Positions 8,148-17,832 are shown, counted from the first letter of the stretch. The stretch is DNA of 64,000 nt from Calditrichia bacterium (GCA_028284445.1 JANQRS010000032.1:99918-163917); one strand, 5' to 3'. Numbers and translations: made by a program. Notes: a model not told the origin generated them from the sequence alone.

Positions 8148-10883
8148 TTAGTGAACCTCACTCCCCTTTTCCTCATCATTGGTAATGCGCAGGGAAACAT
8201 CAATCTCATCCTGCAGCGCTTCCACATGCGAAATCAGTCCTACGATGCGATTTTCCTTCCGCAGCTTTTTCAAGGTATCAATCACCGTTCGTAGGGCTTC
8301 ACCGTCCAATGTACCGAAACCTTCATCAAGGAAAAAAAAGTTCTGTTTTGCGCCGGCCAGACGTTGGACATTATCGGAAAGCGCCAAGGCCAAAGATAGC
8401 GAGGCCTGAAAGGTTTGTCCGCCAGACAGTGTCTTGGCGCTGCGCACCTGCCCGTCATTCAGGAAGTCTCGCACCTGAAATGTGTTGTTTTCAGTCACTT
8501 CCAGCCGCAACTGACGTCGCGTGAGTTTTTGAAAGCGTTCGTTGGCTGCGTGACAGAGTTCCTGGAGATACACACTGGACACATAGTTGACAAATCCATT
8601 GGCTTTGAAAAGGCGCTCGAGGGTCTTCAGATTCTCTGCACGATCCTGTTTTTCCTGCAACTTAACTTCCAGCTCCTTGCGGGCTGCGAGATCAGTTTCC
8701 AGCTTGGCAACCTCAGTGCTCAGCCCACCAAGACGCCGATTCATTTCAGCAACCGCATTCTTGTCTTCAACGATCGCGGTGCGGAGCTGCTGATGCTCAT
8801 CAGCATCATACTGCTTGTCTTTGGTTGCTGCTTGCAAGGCGCTCAAGCGTTCATTGCGCGCGTGGAGCTGCTTATCAAATTCGGCGATCTCAGCGCTTTC
8901 CTGCTCAATATCAATATCCCGATCCAGAATATCTGCCACGGCGCCTATGCTTGGATAGCGCGAATCAGCAATTTTTTGCTTCAAGTCCCCGTTTAATTTC
9001 GCTTGCAGCTCCTGATCAATTGTTTGCTGCTTTGATCGTACATCGAGTTCGCCCTTCAACCTTTCCAGTTGTTGACGGGTCTCGTTAATCAGGCGCTCCT
9101 TGTCCTCGAAGTTGGCGCCAATCGCTTCGTGTTCATTTTGCAAGCTTTTTATTTCTTCACTGAGAGCCGTTTCATCGAGATCAACAATATCACCCATTTC
9201 AACTTCTCCGGCCTGCTTGCGCGCAGTTCCAATCGCTGCATCTACTTTAATCCTGTTCTCTTCCAGCGATTTCAAGCGCTCATCGTGCTGCTGAATCCGC
9301 ACTTGCAGCTCCTGACATGCTTTGCCAAGATCGTCCCGGCTTACTTCTGCTTCTTCGATGTGGGTATCGATATCATCCAGCGACTGACTGTCGCTGTTTT
9401 CCAGGATACTGAGATCATCTGTGGCCGGTTGTGTCGCTATCTGACCATGACGGCGCTCCACTTGGGTTTCAGCGCGCTCCAAGATCGTGCTTAATTCCTG
9501 AATGGCGGCTTTCTGAACATCTTTAGCCGTTCCCTGCGTATTTTGCTCCTTCATCCGTGCAATTGCCGCTTGCAGCAATTCGATCTCTTCTTCTTCCCGC
9601 TTCAAGTCGTCTCTCAGGCGCTGCGTTTCCTCGGCTCGAAAACGAAGCTGAATCAGGTCAGCGAGAGTGCTTCTTGCCTGCCGAAGACTGTCCAGACGCT
9701 CCACGGTCGTTTTCTGTTGCGACTGCAAGTCATTAAACTGCGCCTCGACAGTAGCGCGCTCGGCCTGCACGGCCTCGACATCCGCCGTGAGATCGCGCAG
9801 CTGTCGCGCACTATCCCCCATCTCGATCATGGTCTTCAGCTGAGCGACTTTTTCCAGGAGTTGATCCCGTTGCTTGTATTCGCTAGCAACATCGTCAAAG
9901 GCTGCCAATTCCGCTTTCAAGTTCTTTTCGGATTCGGCAAGGCTATCCTTTCCCTCCGCGATTCGTTCTTCCGCATCATGCAGTGTCGACTGAAGTTCGG
10001 CAAGGCGGCCCATTATCGGTTTAAACTCAAGCACGCATTGGCGATAGTCGGCAAGCAAGGCATCGCGTTCGCGCATGGTTTTGTCACGGCCTGCCCATTC
10101 CGGCGCTTCCCGCTCAAGCTCAGTTAACTCCGCAAAAGCTGCCTGCAAAGTATGATAGTCCTTTTCGCGCACTTCACGCTCTTCGAGCCGTTTTTCCTGC
10201 GCCTTGACCTCTTTCTTGAGCCCTTTTTCTTCCTTTTTCTTCTCTCGCAAGAGGGCATCACTTGCCCACTGCAACTCTTGTAGCTGCCCCTGCATGCGAC
10301 TCAGAACAGTACTGTTTTCTCCCTGCAATTGCCGCGTCTTCCAGTGCAAATCAAAACGCTGAAGCTCGAAAAGCTCCTTCATCATTTCCGTGCGGTCTTT
10401 TCCTTTCAGCTGCAGAAATTCCTGAAATTTCCCCTGCGGAATGATGATTGCCCGGCGGAAGTTGTCATAGCTAAGGCCAATAATCTCCTCGGCAGTCTCG
10501 TCTATCGGCACCCAGTCTTCGTCTTGCCACTTCAAATGACGGCGCTTGAAGGCGGCTACTTTCGCAAATTGTTTGCTGTTTCGTCGACCGCTTACTTCAA
10601 ATTGATAGATGCCGGCGTATGCGCCATAGCTCTCGAACTCGAAGCGAATCAGCAAATCATTCGACTTCAGATTCATCATGTTATAGCTGCGACTATCCTG
10701 CGAATGTAATCGTTCGGTTTCGCCGTAAAGCGCAAATGAGATCGCTTCAAGGATGGATGATTTTCCACTGCCAACAGCGCCAAAAATGCCGAAGAGACGT
10801 GCTTCAACAAGGCGTTCGAAATCGATGGTCTGTTCGCTGCGATAAGAATAGAGGCCTTTTAGTGTAAGCCGGCGCGGGATCAT
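8148..10883 (-). CDS. sbcC: SbcC-type nuclease ATPase subunit (no visible zinc hook)
   Basis: A 911-residue SMC-like ATPase of the SbcCD (Rad50/Mre11) complex, which processes hairpin and blocked DNA ends. Walker A GAVGSGKSS is near residue 36, followed by IIPQGKFQEFLQLKG (Q-loop region). The C-terminus has the signature LSGGQTFQASLSLALAL and Walker B FFFLDEGFGTLDG. Between them lie about 600 residues of coiled coil. I find no CxxC zinc hook in the middle: the visible cysteines are isolated (YRQCVLEF, GKACQELQ, QELCHAAN). The ATG overlaps the sbcD stop by four bases, so translation is coupled. Confidence 0.95.
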   Translation of the reverse strand: MIPRRLTLKGLYSYRSEQTIDFERLVEARLFGIFGAVGSGKSSILEAISFALYGETERLHSQDSRSYNMMNLKSNDLLIRFEFESYGAYAGIYQFEVSGRRNSKQFAKVAAFKRRHLKWQDEDWVPIDETAEEIIGLSYDNFRRAIIIPQGKFQEFLQLKGKDRTEMMKELFELQRFDLHWKTRQLQGENSTVLSRMQGQLQELQWASDALLREKKKEEKGLKKEVKAQEKRLEEREVREKDYHTLQAAFAELTELEREAPEWAGRDKTMRERDALLADYRQCVLEFKPIMGRLAELQSTLHDAEERIAEGKDSLAESEKNLKAELAAFDDVASEYKQRDQLLEKVAQLKTMIEMGDSARQLRDLTADVEAVQAERATVEAQFNDLQSQQKTTVERLDSLRQARSTLADLIQLRFRAEETQRLRDDLKREEEEIELLQAAIARMKEQNTQGTAKDVQKAAIQELSTILERAETQVERRHGQIATQPATDDLSILENSDSQSLDDIDTHIEEAEVSRDDLGKACQELQVRIQQHDERLKSLEENRIKVDAAIGTARKQAGEVEMGDIVDLDETALSEEIKSLQNEHEAIGANFEDKERLINETRQQLERLKGELDVRSKQQTIDQELQAKLNGDLKQKIADSRYPSIGAVADILDRDIDIEQESAEIAEFDKQLHARNERLSALQAATKDKQYDADEHQQLRTAIVEDKNAVAEMNRRLGGLSTEVAKLETDLAARKELEVKLQEKQDRAENLKTLERLFKANGFVNYVSSVYLQELCHAANERFQKLTRRQLRLEVTENNTFQVRDFLNDGQVRSAKTLSGGQTFQASLSLALALSDNVQRLAGAKQNFFFLDEGFGTLDGEALRTVIDTLKKLRKENRIVGLISHVEALQDEIDVSLRITNDEEKGSEVH

Positions 10884-12109
10884 GACTCATCACCTCCCAG
10901 CACTTCCCGAAAAAGTGCCAGCATAGCATCATCCGGAGGCAAACTATCTTTATTGCGACTGGTGAAATAATCGATGAAAAGCGCTTCCATGCTCTGATTG
11001 AGATCGATCGTCGGCCCCCCGGGATCGTCTGCTTCAGCTCCGGCTTTTAACATTGGAATAATCGCCACGATACCATCATGCGCTTCCGTTAATTGCCGGC
11101 GTTGTTCCGCGGAAAGGTAGGATTCAGTTTCCATAATGATTTCGACCCAGGCATTCTGATTTGCGCCCAACCAATTGACTGCGCTTTCCACATCTTCGAA
11201 GCGTTCGCGCAGCAGGCGCTTTCCGCATTTCAAAGCTTTGCCACGAACTTTCACCGCTTTGCCGGGCTCCGCTTCAATGATCAGCACAAACTTGTCCTGG
11301 TTCGCTTCGCTCATGCTATACGGGAGCGGACTGCTGCTATAGTAAACCGGGCAGGGTTTGCCGGCCGCCTTTCGTTTGCCATGAAGGTGACCGAGCGCTG
11401 TATATTGAATTTGCCTGGGTATATCATTGGTCAAAATCGCCTGCGCCCCACCGACATAGAGGATCGGCTTTTCGTCATCAGGCTCTTCCGGGACTTCCTG
11501 CCCCTTACTGATCATCATTAAATGCGCAACCAGCATGTTTACGCCCTTGTCGTCGCAATATTTGTCAGCGAGGGTCTGCCAACGCTGCTGCAAGGCTTCA
11601 CGCAGAGCCAGTTCGCTGTTTTCAAAACCCAGGAACGTTTTTAATCGCGCTTCATTTGCGTAAGGGGTAAGGATCAAGCGCAGTGGCGCTTCAGTGTTCG
11701 CCAGCTTCAGTTCTACAAAACCGGCATCGGAGCGGGTAATCGCCAGTCCGCTTTCCAGAAGGAAGGGATCAATTTTCGTATCGGGATAGCCGGCCATGAT
11801 GATGCCGTTCTCCTGGGCGAGGGGATCCGGCGCCTGGATGCGCTCCGGCGAATCATGATTCCCGGCAATAACAATCACGGCACGCCGGCCGTTGGCCGAG
11901 AGTCGCTTAACGGTTTTGAAAAAGAGTTTCTCTGCATCTGTAGGGGGATTAAAAGCGTCATAGATGTCACCGGCAACGAGGACAGCATCCACTTTTTCAG
12001 CATCAGCGATGCGGCATATTTCATCCAGCACCTCATGCTGTTCCGCAATCCTCGAAAATCGCTCCAGACGTTTTCCAAGATGCCAATCTGCAGTATGAAG
12101 AATCTTCAT
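10880..12109 (-). CDS. sbcD: SbcD-type nuclease subunit
   Basis: Mre11-type nuclease partner of SbcC, about 409 residues. Phosphoesterase motifs: HTADWHLGK (residues 4-12), VAGDIYD, IAGNHDSPERI, VAHLMM and ALGHLHGKR. The ATG at 12107-12109 gives MKILHTADWHLG, the standard SbcD start; the open frame continues 13 codons upstream into AT-rich repetitive sequence and was not used. No strong ribosome site is visible. The C-terminal region (KCGKRLLRERFEDVESAV) is the capping domain. The four-base ATGA overlap with sbcC marks a tight operon. Confidence 0.94.
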   Translation of the reverse strand: MKILHTADWHLGKRLERFSRIAEQHEVLDEICRIADAEKVDAVLVAGDIYDAFNPPTDAEKLFFKTVKRLSANGRRAVIVIAGNHDSPERIQAPDPLAQENGIIMAGYPDTKIDPFLLESGLAITRSDAGFVELKLANTEAPLRLILTPYANEARLKTFLGFENSELALREALQQRWQTLADKYCDDKGVNMLVAHLMMISKGQEVPEEPDDEKPILYVGGAQAILTNDIPRQIQYTALGHLHGKRKAAGKPCPVYYSSSPLPYSMSEANQDKFVLIIEAEPGKAVKVRGKALKCGKRLLRERFEDVESAVNWLGANQNAWVEIIMETESYLSAEQRRQLTEAHDGIVAIIPMLKAGAEADDPGGPTIDLNQSMEALFIDYFTSRNKDSLPPDDAMLALFREVLGGDES

Positions 12110-12130
12110 GATGGCATGTAGAATAATGGG

Positions 12131-12200
12131 AAATCTGCAAATCTGCAAATGAATAAATCAACCAATCTGTAAATGGGCAAATGGGCAAATCTGCAAATCA
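12131..12200. repeat. Degenerate GCAAATCTGCAAAT-type repeat tract
   Basis: A short AT-rich tract built from the words AAATCTGCAAATCTGCAAAT, CAATCTGTAAATGGGCAAAT and GGGCAAATCTGCAAATCAGG, upstream of sbcD. The copies are imperfect direct repeats of 8-11 bases. No gene is supported here, although an 87-codon frame crosses the tract. Confidence 0.75.
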
Positions 12201-12389
12201 GGAAACAGAGATAGGGAACTTGTTCAGGAAAAGCACTAGCGTCATTATTTACCAGGCTTGGAATATTCCTTCTCGCAGTTAAAAGCAATGTCGCGGATGC
12301 AGAACAGGACTGAGGAAAGATAGAAGGGAATCGCTTGCATTTCAATCGACGCAGGCGATTCCCTTGCACTCAAAACCTCAGCGACATCC

Positions 12390-12989
12390 TTATTTAATAA
12401 GCATCATCGACTTCGATAAGCTAACAGTACCTGCCGTGAAGCGATAAAAATATATGCCGCTACTCACCCGAGCTCCTGATTCATCAGTCCCATCCCAGGT
12501 AATAGTATAACGACCGGAACCTTGATTCTGAGAAACCAGTGTCCGAACTCTCTGACCGGTAAGATTATAAATCGTTATGCTAACTTTTGCCGCTTTCGGC
12601 AATGCGTAATCGATTTGCGTCTCAGGGTTAAATGGATTCGGATAATTCTGACTAACTTCGAATTCCTCCGGAATTAGCGGATTATCCATTTCGTCTGTTT
12701 CGTCGATACTAACCGGCGGCGTACCTGTAATGATGTTTAGTTCGCCACCGGAAATAACATACAGTTGTGGCTTGACTGCAACCGTCTCGGCGTAGAGAGC
12801 TGCCTCCCCGGTAACCGCCACTGTAAAATCAGGGCCAGCGGTAATGCTTGCTGCAGCAAAAATCGCCTCATCTGTAATGGTCGTATCCTGAATCCACAAG
12901 TCCTGGGCTGATACCGTTGCTGACAGAGTAAACACTATTACCAGGATTGGCCTGAGCAAATTCAATGGACAAATCATGAAATTTTTCAT
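12390..12989 (-). CDS. Small secreted protein with C-terminal sorting domain
   Basis: A 199-residue exported protein. The signal peptide runs to about residue 29 (LVIVFTLSATVSAQD). Residues 30-100 form a short beta-rich segment without a known family (FAAASITAGPDF, VAVTGEAALYAETV, similar to the 3xCOC/lipid-coat style of repeats seen in other secreted proteins of these phyla). Residues about 113-199 are a type-A sorting domain: QNYPNPFNPETQIDYALP, YNLTGQRVRTLV, WDGTDESGARVSSGIYFYR. The domain normally directs export and attachment by a type IX-like system, which is family knowledge. It is followed 39 bases upstream by the S74-domain gene on the same strand. Confidence 0.85.
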   Translation of the reverse strand: MKNFMICPLNLLRPILVIVFTLSATVSAQDLWIQDTTITDEAIFAAASITAGPDFTVAVTGEAALYAETVAVKPQLYVISGGELNIITGTPPVSIDETDEMDNPLIPEEFEVSQNYPNPFNPETQIDYALPKAAKVSITIYNLTGQRVRTLVSQNQGSGRYTITWDGTDESGARVSSGIYFYRFTAGTVSLSKSMMLIK

Positions 12990-13028
12990 TGGGACTACTC
13001 CTACAATTGAAGTGTATTTTGCAGATTT

Positions 13029-13892
13029 CTAGTTTTTGAGCGCTTCAATATCCTGCTTCAATTGTTCGATAATTGCCTGCTGTTCCTGGATGGCCTTGAT
13101 AGCCAATACGGCAAAGTTATCATAAGCGAGTCCCATATTGCCATCTTCATCGTGGCGAACAAGATCCGGGAAAACTTCTGCTACTTCCTGAGCGAGAAAG
13201 CCACTGGTCTTAACAGCGCTCGCTGCATTACCCAAATAATGATATTTTAGCGGATTCAACTTGAGGACGCCATCCAATACCGATGGCAGTCCCTCGATAT
13301 TCTTTTTGAACCTCTTGTCGGAAACCACAGTCAATTCACCGGTTGCTGCGGTTATATAGGAACGACGCGTGCCATTTTCAGTGAAACTAAGGTGAAGTCC
13401 ACTATGATGCACCTGCCAATTATCAGTGTCGTCAGCATCTTCCAACATTAAGCCACCCGTTCCGCCACTAGTAATTGCCTGCGATTGTTTGATGTGTAAA
13501 TCAGCTACCGGGGAGATCCTGAGTCCAAGGAAACCATCATCTTTAACCGTAAACAGATCGTTGTAGATACCGGTTTGTGTATCTTCAGCCGAAAAAGCTA
13601 TTCTAAATGTTCGGGAATCCTGGCCGATCCTGAATGCCGCCTGTGGGCTTCCATCGTTGTCACTTTCCGAGAACTTCAAAAAAACGCGGGCATTCGCTGA
13701 AAGAGTCTCAGTGTCCTGAATATAGATGACCGGATCTGCACCGCTTACATCAAATGTCCCTTCTGGGCTTGTAGTACCAATTCCGACTTTTCCGTTTGCC
13801 GTCACAGTCAGTGTCGTATCCTGTGCCAACGTAAAACTGTTTGCTAAAAGCATAATAAGTGAAAAAGCAATTACTCGTTTAATGTGTCCCAT
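13029..13892 (-). CDS. Secreted protein with C-terminal peptidase S74 chaperone domain
   Basis: A 287-residue protein: signal peptide (VIAFSLIMLLANSFTLAQD), then a tail-fibre-like repeat (VTANGKVGIGTTSPEGTFDV, DLHIKQSQAITSGGTGGLML). The C-terminal 100 residues form an intramolecular chaperone of the S74 type: VVSDKRFKKNIEGL holds the Ser/Lys pair thought to cut the chaperone off after trimerisation. It ends in a coiled coil (AIKAIQEQQAIIEQLKQDI). In this bacterial context the product is likely a surface trimer rather than a phage protein. It lies upstream of the sorting-domain gene at 12390 in the same direction, so both may form an operon. Confidence 0.88.
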   Translation of the reverse strand: MGHIKRVIAFSLIMLLANSFTLAQDTTLTVTANGKVGIGTTSPEGTFDVSGADPVIYIQDTETLSANARVFLKFSESDNDGSPQAAFRIGQDSRTFRIAFSAEDTQTGIYNDLFTVKDDGFLGLRISPVADLHIKQSQAITSGGTGGLMLEDADDTDNWQVHHSGLHLSFTENGTRRSYITAATGELTVVSDKRFKKNIEGLPSVLDGVLKLNPLKYHYLGNAASAVKTSGFLAQEVAEVFPDLVRHDEDGNMGLAYDNFAVLAIKAIQEQQAIIEQLKQDIEALKN

Positions 13893-14311
13893 TTCCTAGC
13901 CTCTTTCCTATGTTCGTGTAATCGAAAGCTTGACTTGCAATCGAGCATCCAAGCGAGTTTTTGTAACGTTACACCGAGAATACAATTCGAACTGAGAAAG
14001 GTTGGTAAAACCTAAATGTTTTTAGAAGAAATATGTAAACATCCCCTCCAACAACGTCCGGGATTTATGCGGTTCAAAAACTGGTAAGCGGTAGACTCAT
14101 AAAGACATCGCCACTGCAGACCACTGGCAGATGTTCGCTTTTGGCGAGCTTGTGCGGAAGGCGGGAATTTGATAACAAATGACGAATGTCTAATGACAAA
14201 TCAAAAGAAAATGTTCGTCGTTTGTCATTAGACATTTGTTGTCATTCCCTCTTGCGCGGCAAGGCCGCGCAAGAGCACTAACAACTATCAACCAACAACA
14301 ATCACCTGCCT
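13893..14311. other. 419-base gene-free stretch with inverted repeats
   Basis: Two clear palindromes lie here. AATGTCTAATGACAAA (14185-14200) pairs with TTTGTCATTAGACATT (14221-14236). CTCTTGCGCGGC-aag-GCCGCGCAAGAG (14249-14275) is a near-perfect hairpin just past the transglycosylase stop. The hairpin has no T-run on either side, so it is not an ordinary intrinsic terminator. The promoter of the S74-domain gene should lie near 13900-14000. Confidence 0.75.
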
Positions 14312-14989
14312 TCACCCGGCCAAGAAACGTTGCGCTTTGTATTTATGATAGAGCTCCAATACGCGCTTCACGTAGGTTTGGGTTTCCGGAAAATTCGGGA
14401 CGCCGTCGGCTTTGCGAATATTGCCCCAGCCGGCATTCCAGGCTGCCGCCAGCAGCACAATGCGGTCATCCCCTGTCACATTCGGGTAATGGCGATTAAC
14501 CTGCCTGAGCAGAAAAACCATGTGCTTTCCGGCGATGTCCAGATTGAGCTGCGGATCATAGAGATCACTAGGCGAGACCATTGGTGCGTAATCACGTGCC
14601 GTGCTGAGTTTCAACTGCATCAATCCGTGGCAATCTTTGCCACTGACCGCAGTGGGAATACCGGATGACTCAGCCTGACCAATCGCAAGAAGCAAATGAT
14701 AGTCGATATTATATTGCTTCGCAACGCGGTTGATGATTTCGTCATAATGGAAAATCCGATCATTCCCGCGATGCGTCTCAGACGGAGTACGGGCAGCAAC
14801 CTTTGCCGGCGCCGACTCGGAAGCGGGTATCACCCGGGATCCCGGACCTCGCAGGGGTCGTTCATCGTCATATGCGCGACGATAGTCATAGTCTTCGTAA
14901 TTTGCATCGGGAATATAGAAGCAGGCTTGAAAGGTAAGAACTGCTGCCAGAATGCAGCTAATGCGGTAAAACAGATAGTTCGACTTCAT
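14312..14989 (-). CDS. Lytic transglycosylase (SLT domain) lipoprotein
   Basis: A murein lytic transglycosylase of about 226 residues, cutting glycan strands of peptidoglycan to 1,6-anhydro ends. The lipobox FQAC after CILAAVLT places it on a membrane, probably the outer one. The SLT domain has the catalytic glutamate in AIGQAESSGIPTAVSG, the GLMQL motif, and WNAGWGNIRKADGVPNFPET, EYVxxVL-like TYVKRVLELY at the end. ATG at 14987-14989 has GGAGG six bases upstream; the ATG six bases earlier would leave no spacing, so it was not chosen. It is a single gene. Confidence 0.92.
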   Translation of the reverse strand: MKSNYLFYRISCILAAVLTFQACFYIPDANYEDYDYRRAYDDERPLRGPGSRVIPASESAPAKVAARTPSETHRGNDRIFHYDEIINRVAKQYNIDYHLLLAIGQAESSGIPTAVSGKDCHGLMQLKLSTARDYAPMVSPSDLYDPQLNLDIAGKHMVFLLRQVNRHYPNVTGDDRIVLLAAAWNAGWGNIRKADGVPNFPETQTYVKRVLELYHKYKAQRFLAG

Positions 14990-15439
14990 AATCATCCTCC
15001 CTGACTAGTTAGTGAAGTCCTATGCAATAAATGACGCCTTGTTAAACGATCACGGGCTGTTACGTCCTTGTAAACTGCTGTGAATCCAATACATCAAATG
15101 CTGGTTATGTCAATACACTCTGTCCTTTCTATGCGACATAGCTATCGCATGTTCTTAGCGTCGAACCGTTTTCCGGATACTTTAGTGGATAGGGATTGGT
15201 TGATTGGTCGAATGGTCGAATGGTTGACTGGTCGTTAGTTAATTGGTTGATGTGTGAAGCGGGAAGCGGGAAGTCAAGCGAATACGTCTCAACATTTCAA
15301 CGCCTCAACGATTTAATACTTCCGTTCTTCACAGATTAACGCCACAACAAGCCACCAATCAATCATTCAACAGACCTTCGATTGAATCATTTTTTACTTT
15401 TCATCGGCAGCAAACTCTATTAACTTTGCAATTCCTTTC
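14990..15439. other. 450-base gene-free stretch before the tRNAs
   Basis: AT-rich sequence with a degenerate repeat tract at 15193-15250 (words GATTGGTTGATTGGTCG, GAATGGTCGAATGGTTG, AATTGGTTGATG) and a looser tract of CAAC/TCAAC words from about 15290 to 15380. It should contain the promoters of the transglycosylase (leftward) and of the tRNA-Ser pair (rightward). No coding sequence is supported. Confidence 0.65.
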
Positions 15440-15528
<89 letters not shown>

Positions 15529-15581
15529 AACCACAAGTATCGGCCAGAACTATTGCTGATACTTTTTTATACCCCAATGCC

Positions 15582-15670
<89 letters not shown>

Positions 15671-15677
15671 AACATCT

Positions 15678-16658
15678 TTATCTACGCTTTTTCCTGCGCC
15701 CGGTGCGAATCCAGCGCCGTTTATCAGTGTTATTTCTCTGCTCACTTTCCTGCCGTCGCCGGGTCGCCAAATCCTCCAATTCCTGTTTCACCAGCGCGAA
15801 ATTTTCGAATGCCTGCTCTGCTTGACGAAACGCCGGGGTATGAGAATACCGTCTTCCCCCCTTGTGCTCTGCCCCCAACTGCTTGTGCAGCAGTTCATGG
15901 TACATGACGAAATCAATCAATTCCTGCGATACATCTTCGGCGTCCAGCGAAAGAGAAAACATGATCTCGTCTTGATCCGGACGATAATGCCCAAATTTCA
16001 CAAATGTCTTGCGGCGATTCCAGTGCAGGCGCGGCTTCTCCATTTGACCGGAGAAATAGCGGGTATTTACCCGTTCGAAACTGGCATCCAGATCGTGGAC
16101 CTGTCCGTTTGCCCGCGGCGAATCAGTGCTCACTGCATCCACACGCATGGCCTTCTGCACCGCCTGGCATGCCTCACTGCGAAAATAGTCGTTGAGCAGC
16201 GCGCTACGCGCATCGCTTTTGCCAAGAAACAAACTGTCAAACAGCGCTTCCCAAACAGCGCGATCCGCATAAACCAGGGCCTCGCTTACCTTCAACACCC
16301 CGCGTCCGCCGCGCTGGCGAAAGCGATAGATGGCACGCAAATTGGTCATTTCCAGGATAAATTGGGATATCGGTGGCTCCGGAGCGCGCTCTTGAAATAC
16401 CGCACGCGCCAGGCGCAAGGCGCTGACATGCGCTTCAAAATGAGCAGGATTTGAAAGGAATTTAAGCCAGGCATAGGCCTGTTGGCTCGGGCCAGGCAGA
16501 TTTGCAGCACCACCAAGGTCAGCAACTTGATCGACAACTGAATGAATTCGCGCAAGCACGTCTGAGCGCTTCGCCGACATGCCATTCATATCATCCAGAT
16601 GACGCCAAATGGTTTGCGCAGTATCCGTGCTGATCTTGACGAGATTGCGGATTTTCAT
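15678..16658 (-). CDS. SprT-like zinc metallopeptidase
   Basis: A 326-residue protein. The C-terminal part fits SprT-like domains: FERVNTRYFSGQMEKPRL, then LHWNRRKTFVKFGHY, and the zinc-binding HExxH in DFVMYHELLHKQLG, followed by RRYSHTPAFRQAEQAF, where a third ligand histidine would lie. The N-terminal 170 residues are helical with no known domain. The end is very basic (TDKRRWIRTGRRKKRR), consistent with nucleic-acid binding. The stop is 9 bases from the end of the convergent tRNA-Ser(TGA). SprT-family enzymes are linked to DNA-protein crosslink repair in other organisms; that role here is inference. Confidence 0.8.
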   Translation of the reverse strand: MKIRNLVKISTDTAQTIWRHLDDMNGMSAKRSDVLARIHSVVDQVADLGGAANLPGPSQQAYAWLKFLSNPAHFEAHVSALRLARAVFQERAPEPPISQFILEMTNLRAIYRFRQRGGRGVLKVSEALVYADRAVWEALFDSLFLGKSDARSALLNDYFRSEACQAVQKAMRVDAVSTDSPRANGQVHDLDASFERVNTRYFSGQMEKPRLHWNRRKTFVKFGHYRPDQDEIMFSLSLDAEDVSQELIDFVMYHELLHKQLGAEHKGGRRYSHTPAFRQAEQAFENFALVKQELEDLATRRRQESEQRNNTDKRRWIRTGRRKKRR

Positions 16659-16688
16659 GAGGTAGAGATTCCAATCTAAAATACAAAT

Positions 16689-16737
16689 CCCACATCCCCC
16701 TGTTTCCCCTTCGAAGGGGGAAACAGGGGGATGTGGG
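16689..16737. repeat. CATCCCCCT-type palindrome, copy 2
   Basis: CCCACATCCCCCTGTTTCC pairs with its complement across a TTCGAA centre. It is the most perfect copy in the window, 49 bases, between the SprT-like and LEA-like genes. The inner stem word TGTTT is matched by AAACA. Confidence 0.95.
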
Positions 16738-16770
16738 ATATTTCAAAAATTCAATTGAAGTCAAACGTGC

Positions 16771-17649
16771 TTAACGACTCAAGTTCACGCTGCCGTTTTT
16801 GTCAAAATCAAGGTCCAGGGCCTTCAACAGCTCCATGCCGGAGCTGATATTGGCATTGCCCTTAAGGCTGTAATTGAGGTTGTTGTCGCCGCTGATCAGG
16901 TTATAGACGGAGCGCCCCATTTCAAGGAAATTCAAAGAAAGCGGAATCCGCAATGTCGAGGAGCCATTGCTGTTAAGCTGCATGCCCTGGGTAACCGATC
17001 CGAGGCCCCATTTGCGGCCATTCACGTCAAATTCATAGTTGAGCTTGTCCAGGTTGAGGGGAAAACCATTGCTATTTTCCAGGTTAATCGCTAACTCGAC
17101 GTCGGCGCCGGTGAGATTTAGTTTCTGCAGCTTCAGTGAGCTCAAGTTGATCTTCGGCAGTTTCAGCAACGGAATGCTACCGGACTTGTTTACCGGAATA
17201 CGCACTGCACCGAGAACCGGTAAATCAAAGGTAAAACCGGTTTTGAGTTCGTAGCCGGTACTGTCCAGGTTTTTGATGCTTTGGAAGGTTCTGTAGAGAT
17301 CTGCAAAACCGACTTTTAACGGAATCTGGACTGTGGAGCTACCATTGCCTTCTATTTGCAAACCATCCTGATTATTGCCCTGTAGGAAGGAATTGCTGTT
17401 AATTGTAAAATCGTAATCGAATCCCTGCAAATTAATGCCAACAGAGTTGGGATTATTTACGTTGATATCAAATAGCAGATCAACGGCATCAAACGACAGG
17501 CCGGAGATCCGTACGTTGTTCACATTTGCAGTGGGCTTCTGAATACTATTGCTGAGCAATTCATTTACAGCGCTACAGGCGGCTAAGAACACAAAACTCA
17601 GGATGCACAGGATTGACATCAAAGTGCGAGCGGACATTTTCATCTTCAT
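16771..17649 (-). CDS. LEA type 2 (WHy-domain) lipoprotein
   Basis: A protein of about 292 residues. The lipobox LAAC follows a signal peptide (LMSILCILSFVFLAAC). Two copies of an LEA14/WHy-like beta domain follow: VRISGLSFDAVDLLFDINVN with NPNSVGINLQGFDY, and LQKLNLTGADVELAINLEN with NSNGFPLNLDKLNYE. These domains are linked to stress protection or membrane shielding in other organisms. ATG at 17647-17649 has GGAG nine bases upstream, and the frame upstream has no signal, so the start at 17721 was rejected. It is downstream of ferritin on the same strand, with a hairpin between them. Confidence 0.85.
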   Translation of the reverse strand: MKMKMSARTLMSILCILSFVFLAACSAVNELLSNSIQKPTANVNNVRISGLSFDAVDLLFDINVNNPNSVGINLQGFDYDFTINSNSFLQGNNQDGLQIEGNGSSTVQIPLKVGFADLYRTFQSIKNLDSTGYELKTGFTFDLPVLGAVRIPVNKSGSIPLLKLPKINLSSLKLQKLNLTGADVELAINLENSNGFPLNLDKLNYEFDVNGRKWGLGSVTQGMQLNSNGSSTLRIPLSLNFLEMGRSVYNLISGDNNLNYSLKGNANISSGMELLKALDLDFDKNGSVNLSR

Positions 17650-17720
17650 AGTTGACTCCAAAATATACCAAGGTTGCTTTAATTGCGTCCCCTTCTGCCG
17701 ACAGCCAATGGCTGACAGCA

Positions 17721-17744
17721 AAAGACGGCCCGTGGGCCGTCTTT
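17721..17744 (-). terminator. Perfect hairpin, possible terminator
   Basis: AAAGACGGCCC and GGGCCGTCTTT flank a two-base loop (GT). Read leftward, the stem ends in CTTTTGCTG, so the T-run is short. It lies between ferritin and the LEA-like gene and could end the ferritin transcript together with the hairpin at 17805. Confidence 0.6.
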
Positions 17745-17804
17745 AAATACAACCAATACTTCAGAAATATAGTAGTGTTCCTGCCAGATGCAAACTGAAA
17801 AGAA

Positions 17805-17832
17805 AGTGGCACTGCTACTGGCGAGTGCCACT
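17805..17832 (-). terminator. Terminator hairpin after ferritin
   Basis: Read leftward, AGTGGCAC pairs with GTGCCACT and is followed by TTCTTTT, just 10 bases past the ferritin stop. The same bases also contain a direct repeat GTGGCACTGCTAC / GTGCCACTGCTAC. Confidence 0.7.

Noticed and set aside
12106..12369. An 87-codon frame across the GCAAAT repeats
   Set aside because: It is composed of the repeat itself and the translated repeat words are low complexity.
13029..13892. Prophage tail-fibre gene
   Set aside because: The S74 chaperone domain is used by phages, but no other phage gene is near and the protein has a signal peptide.
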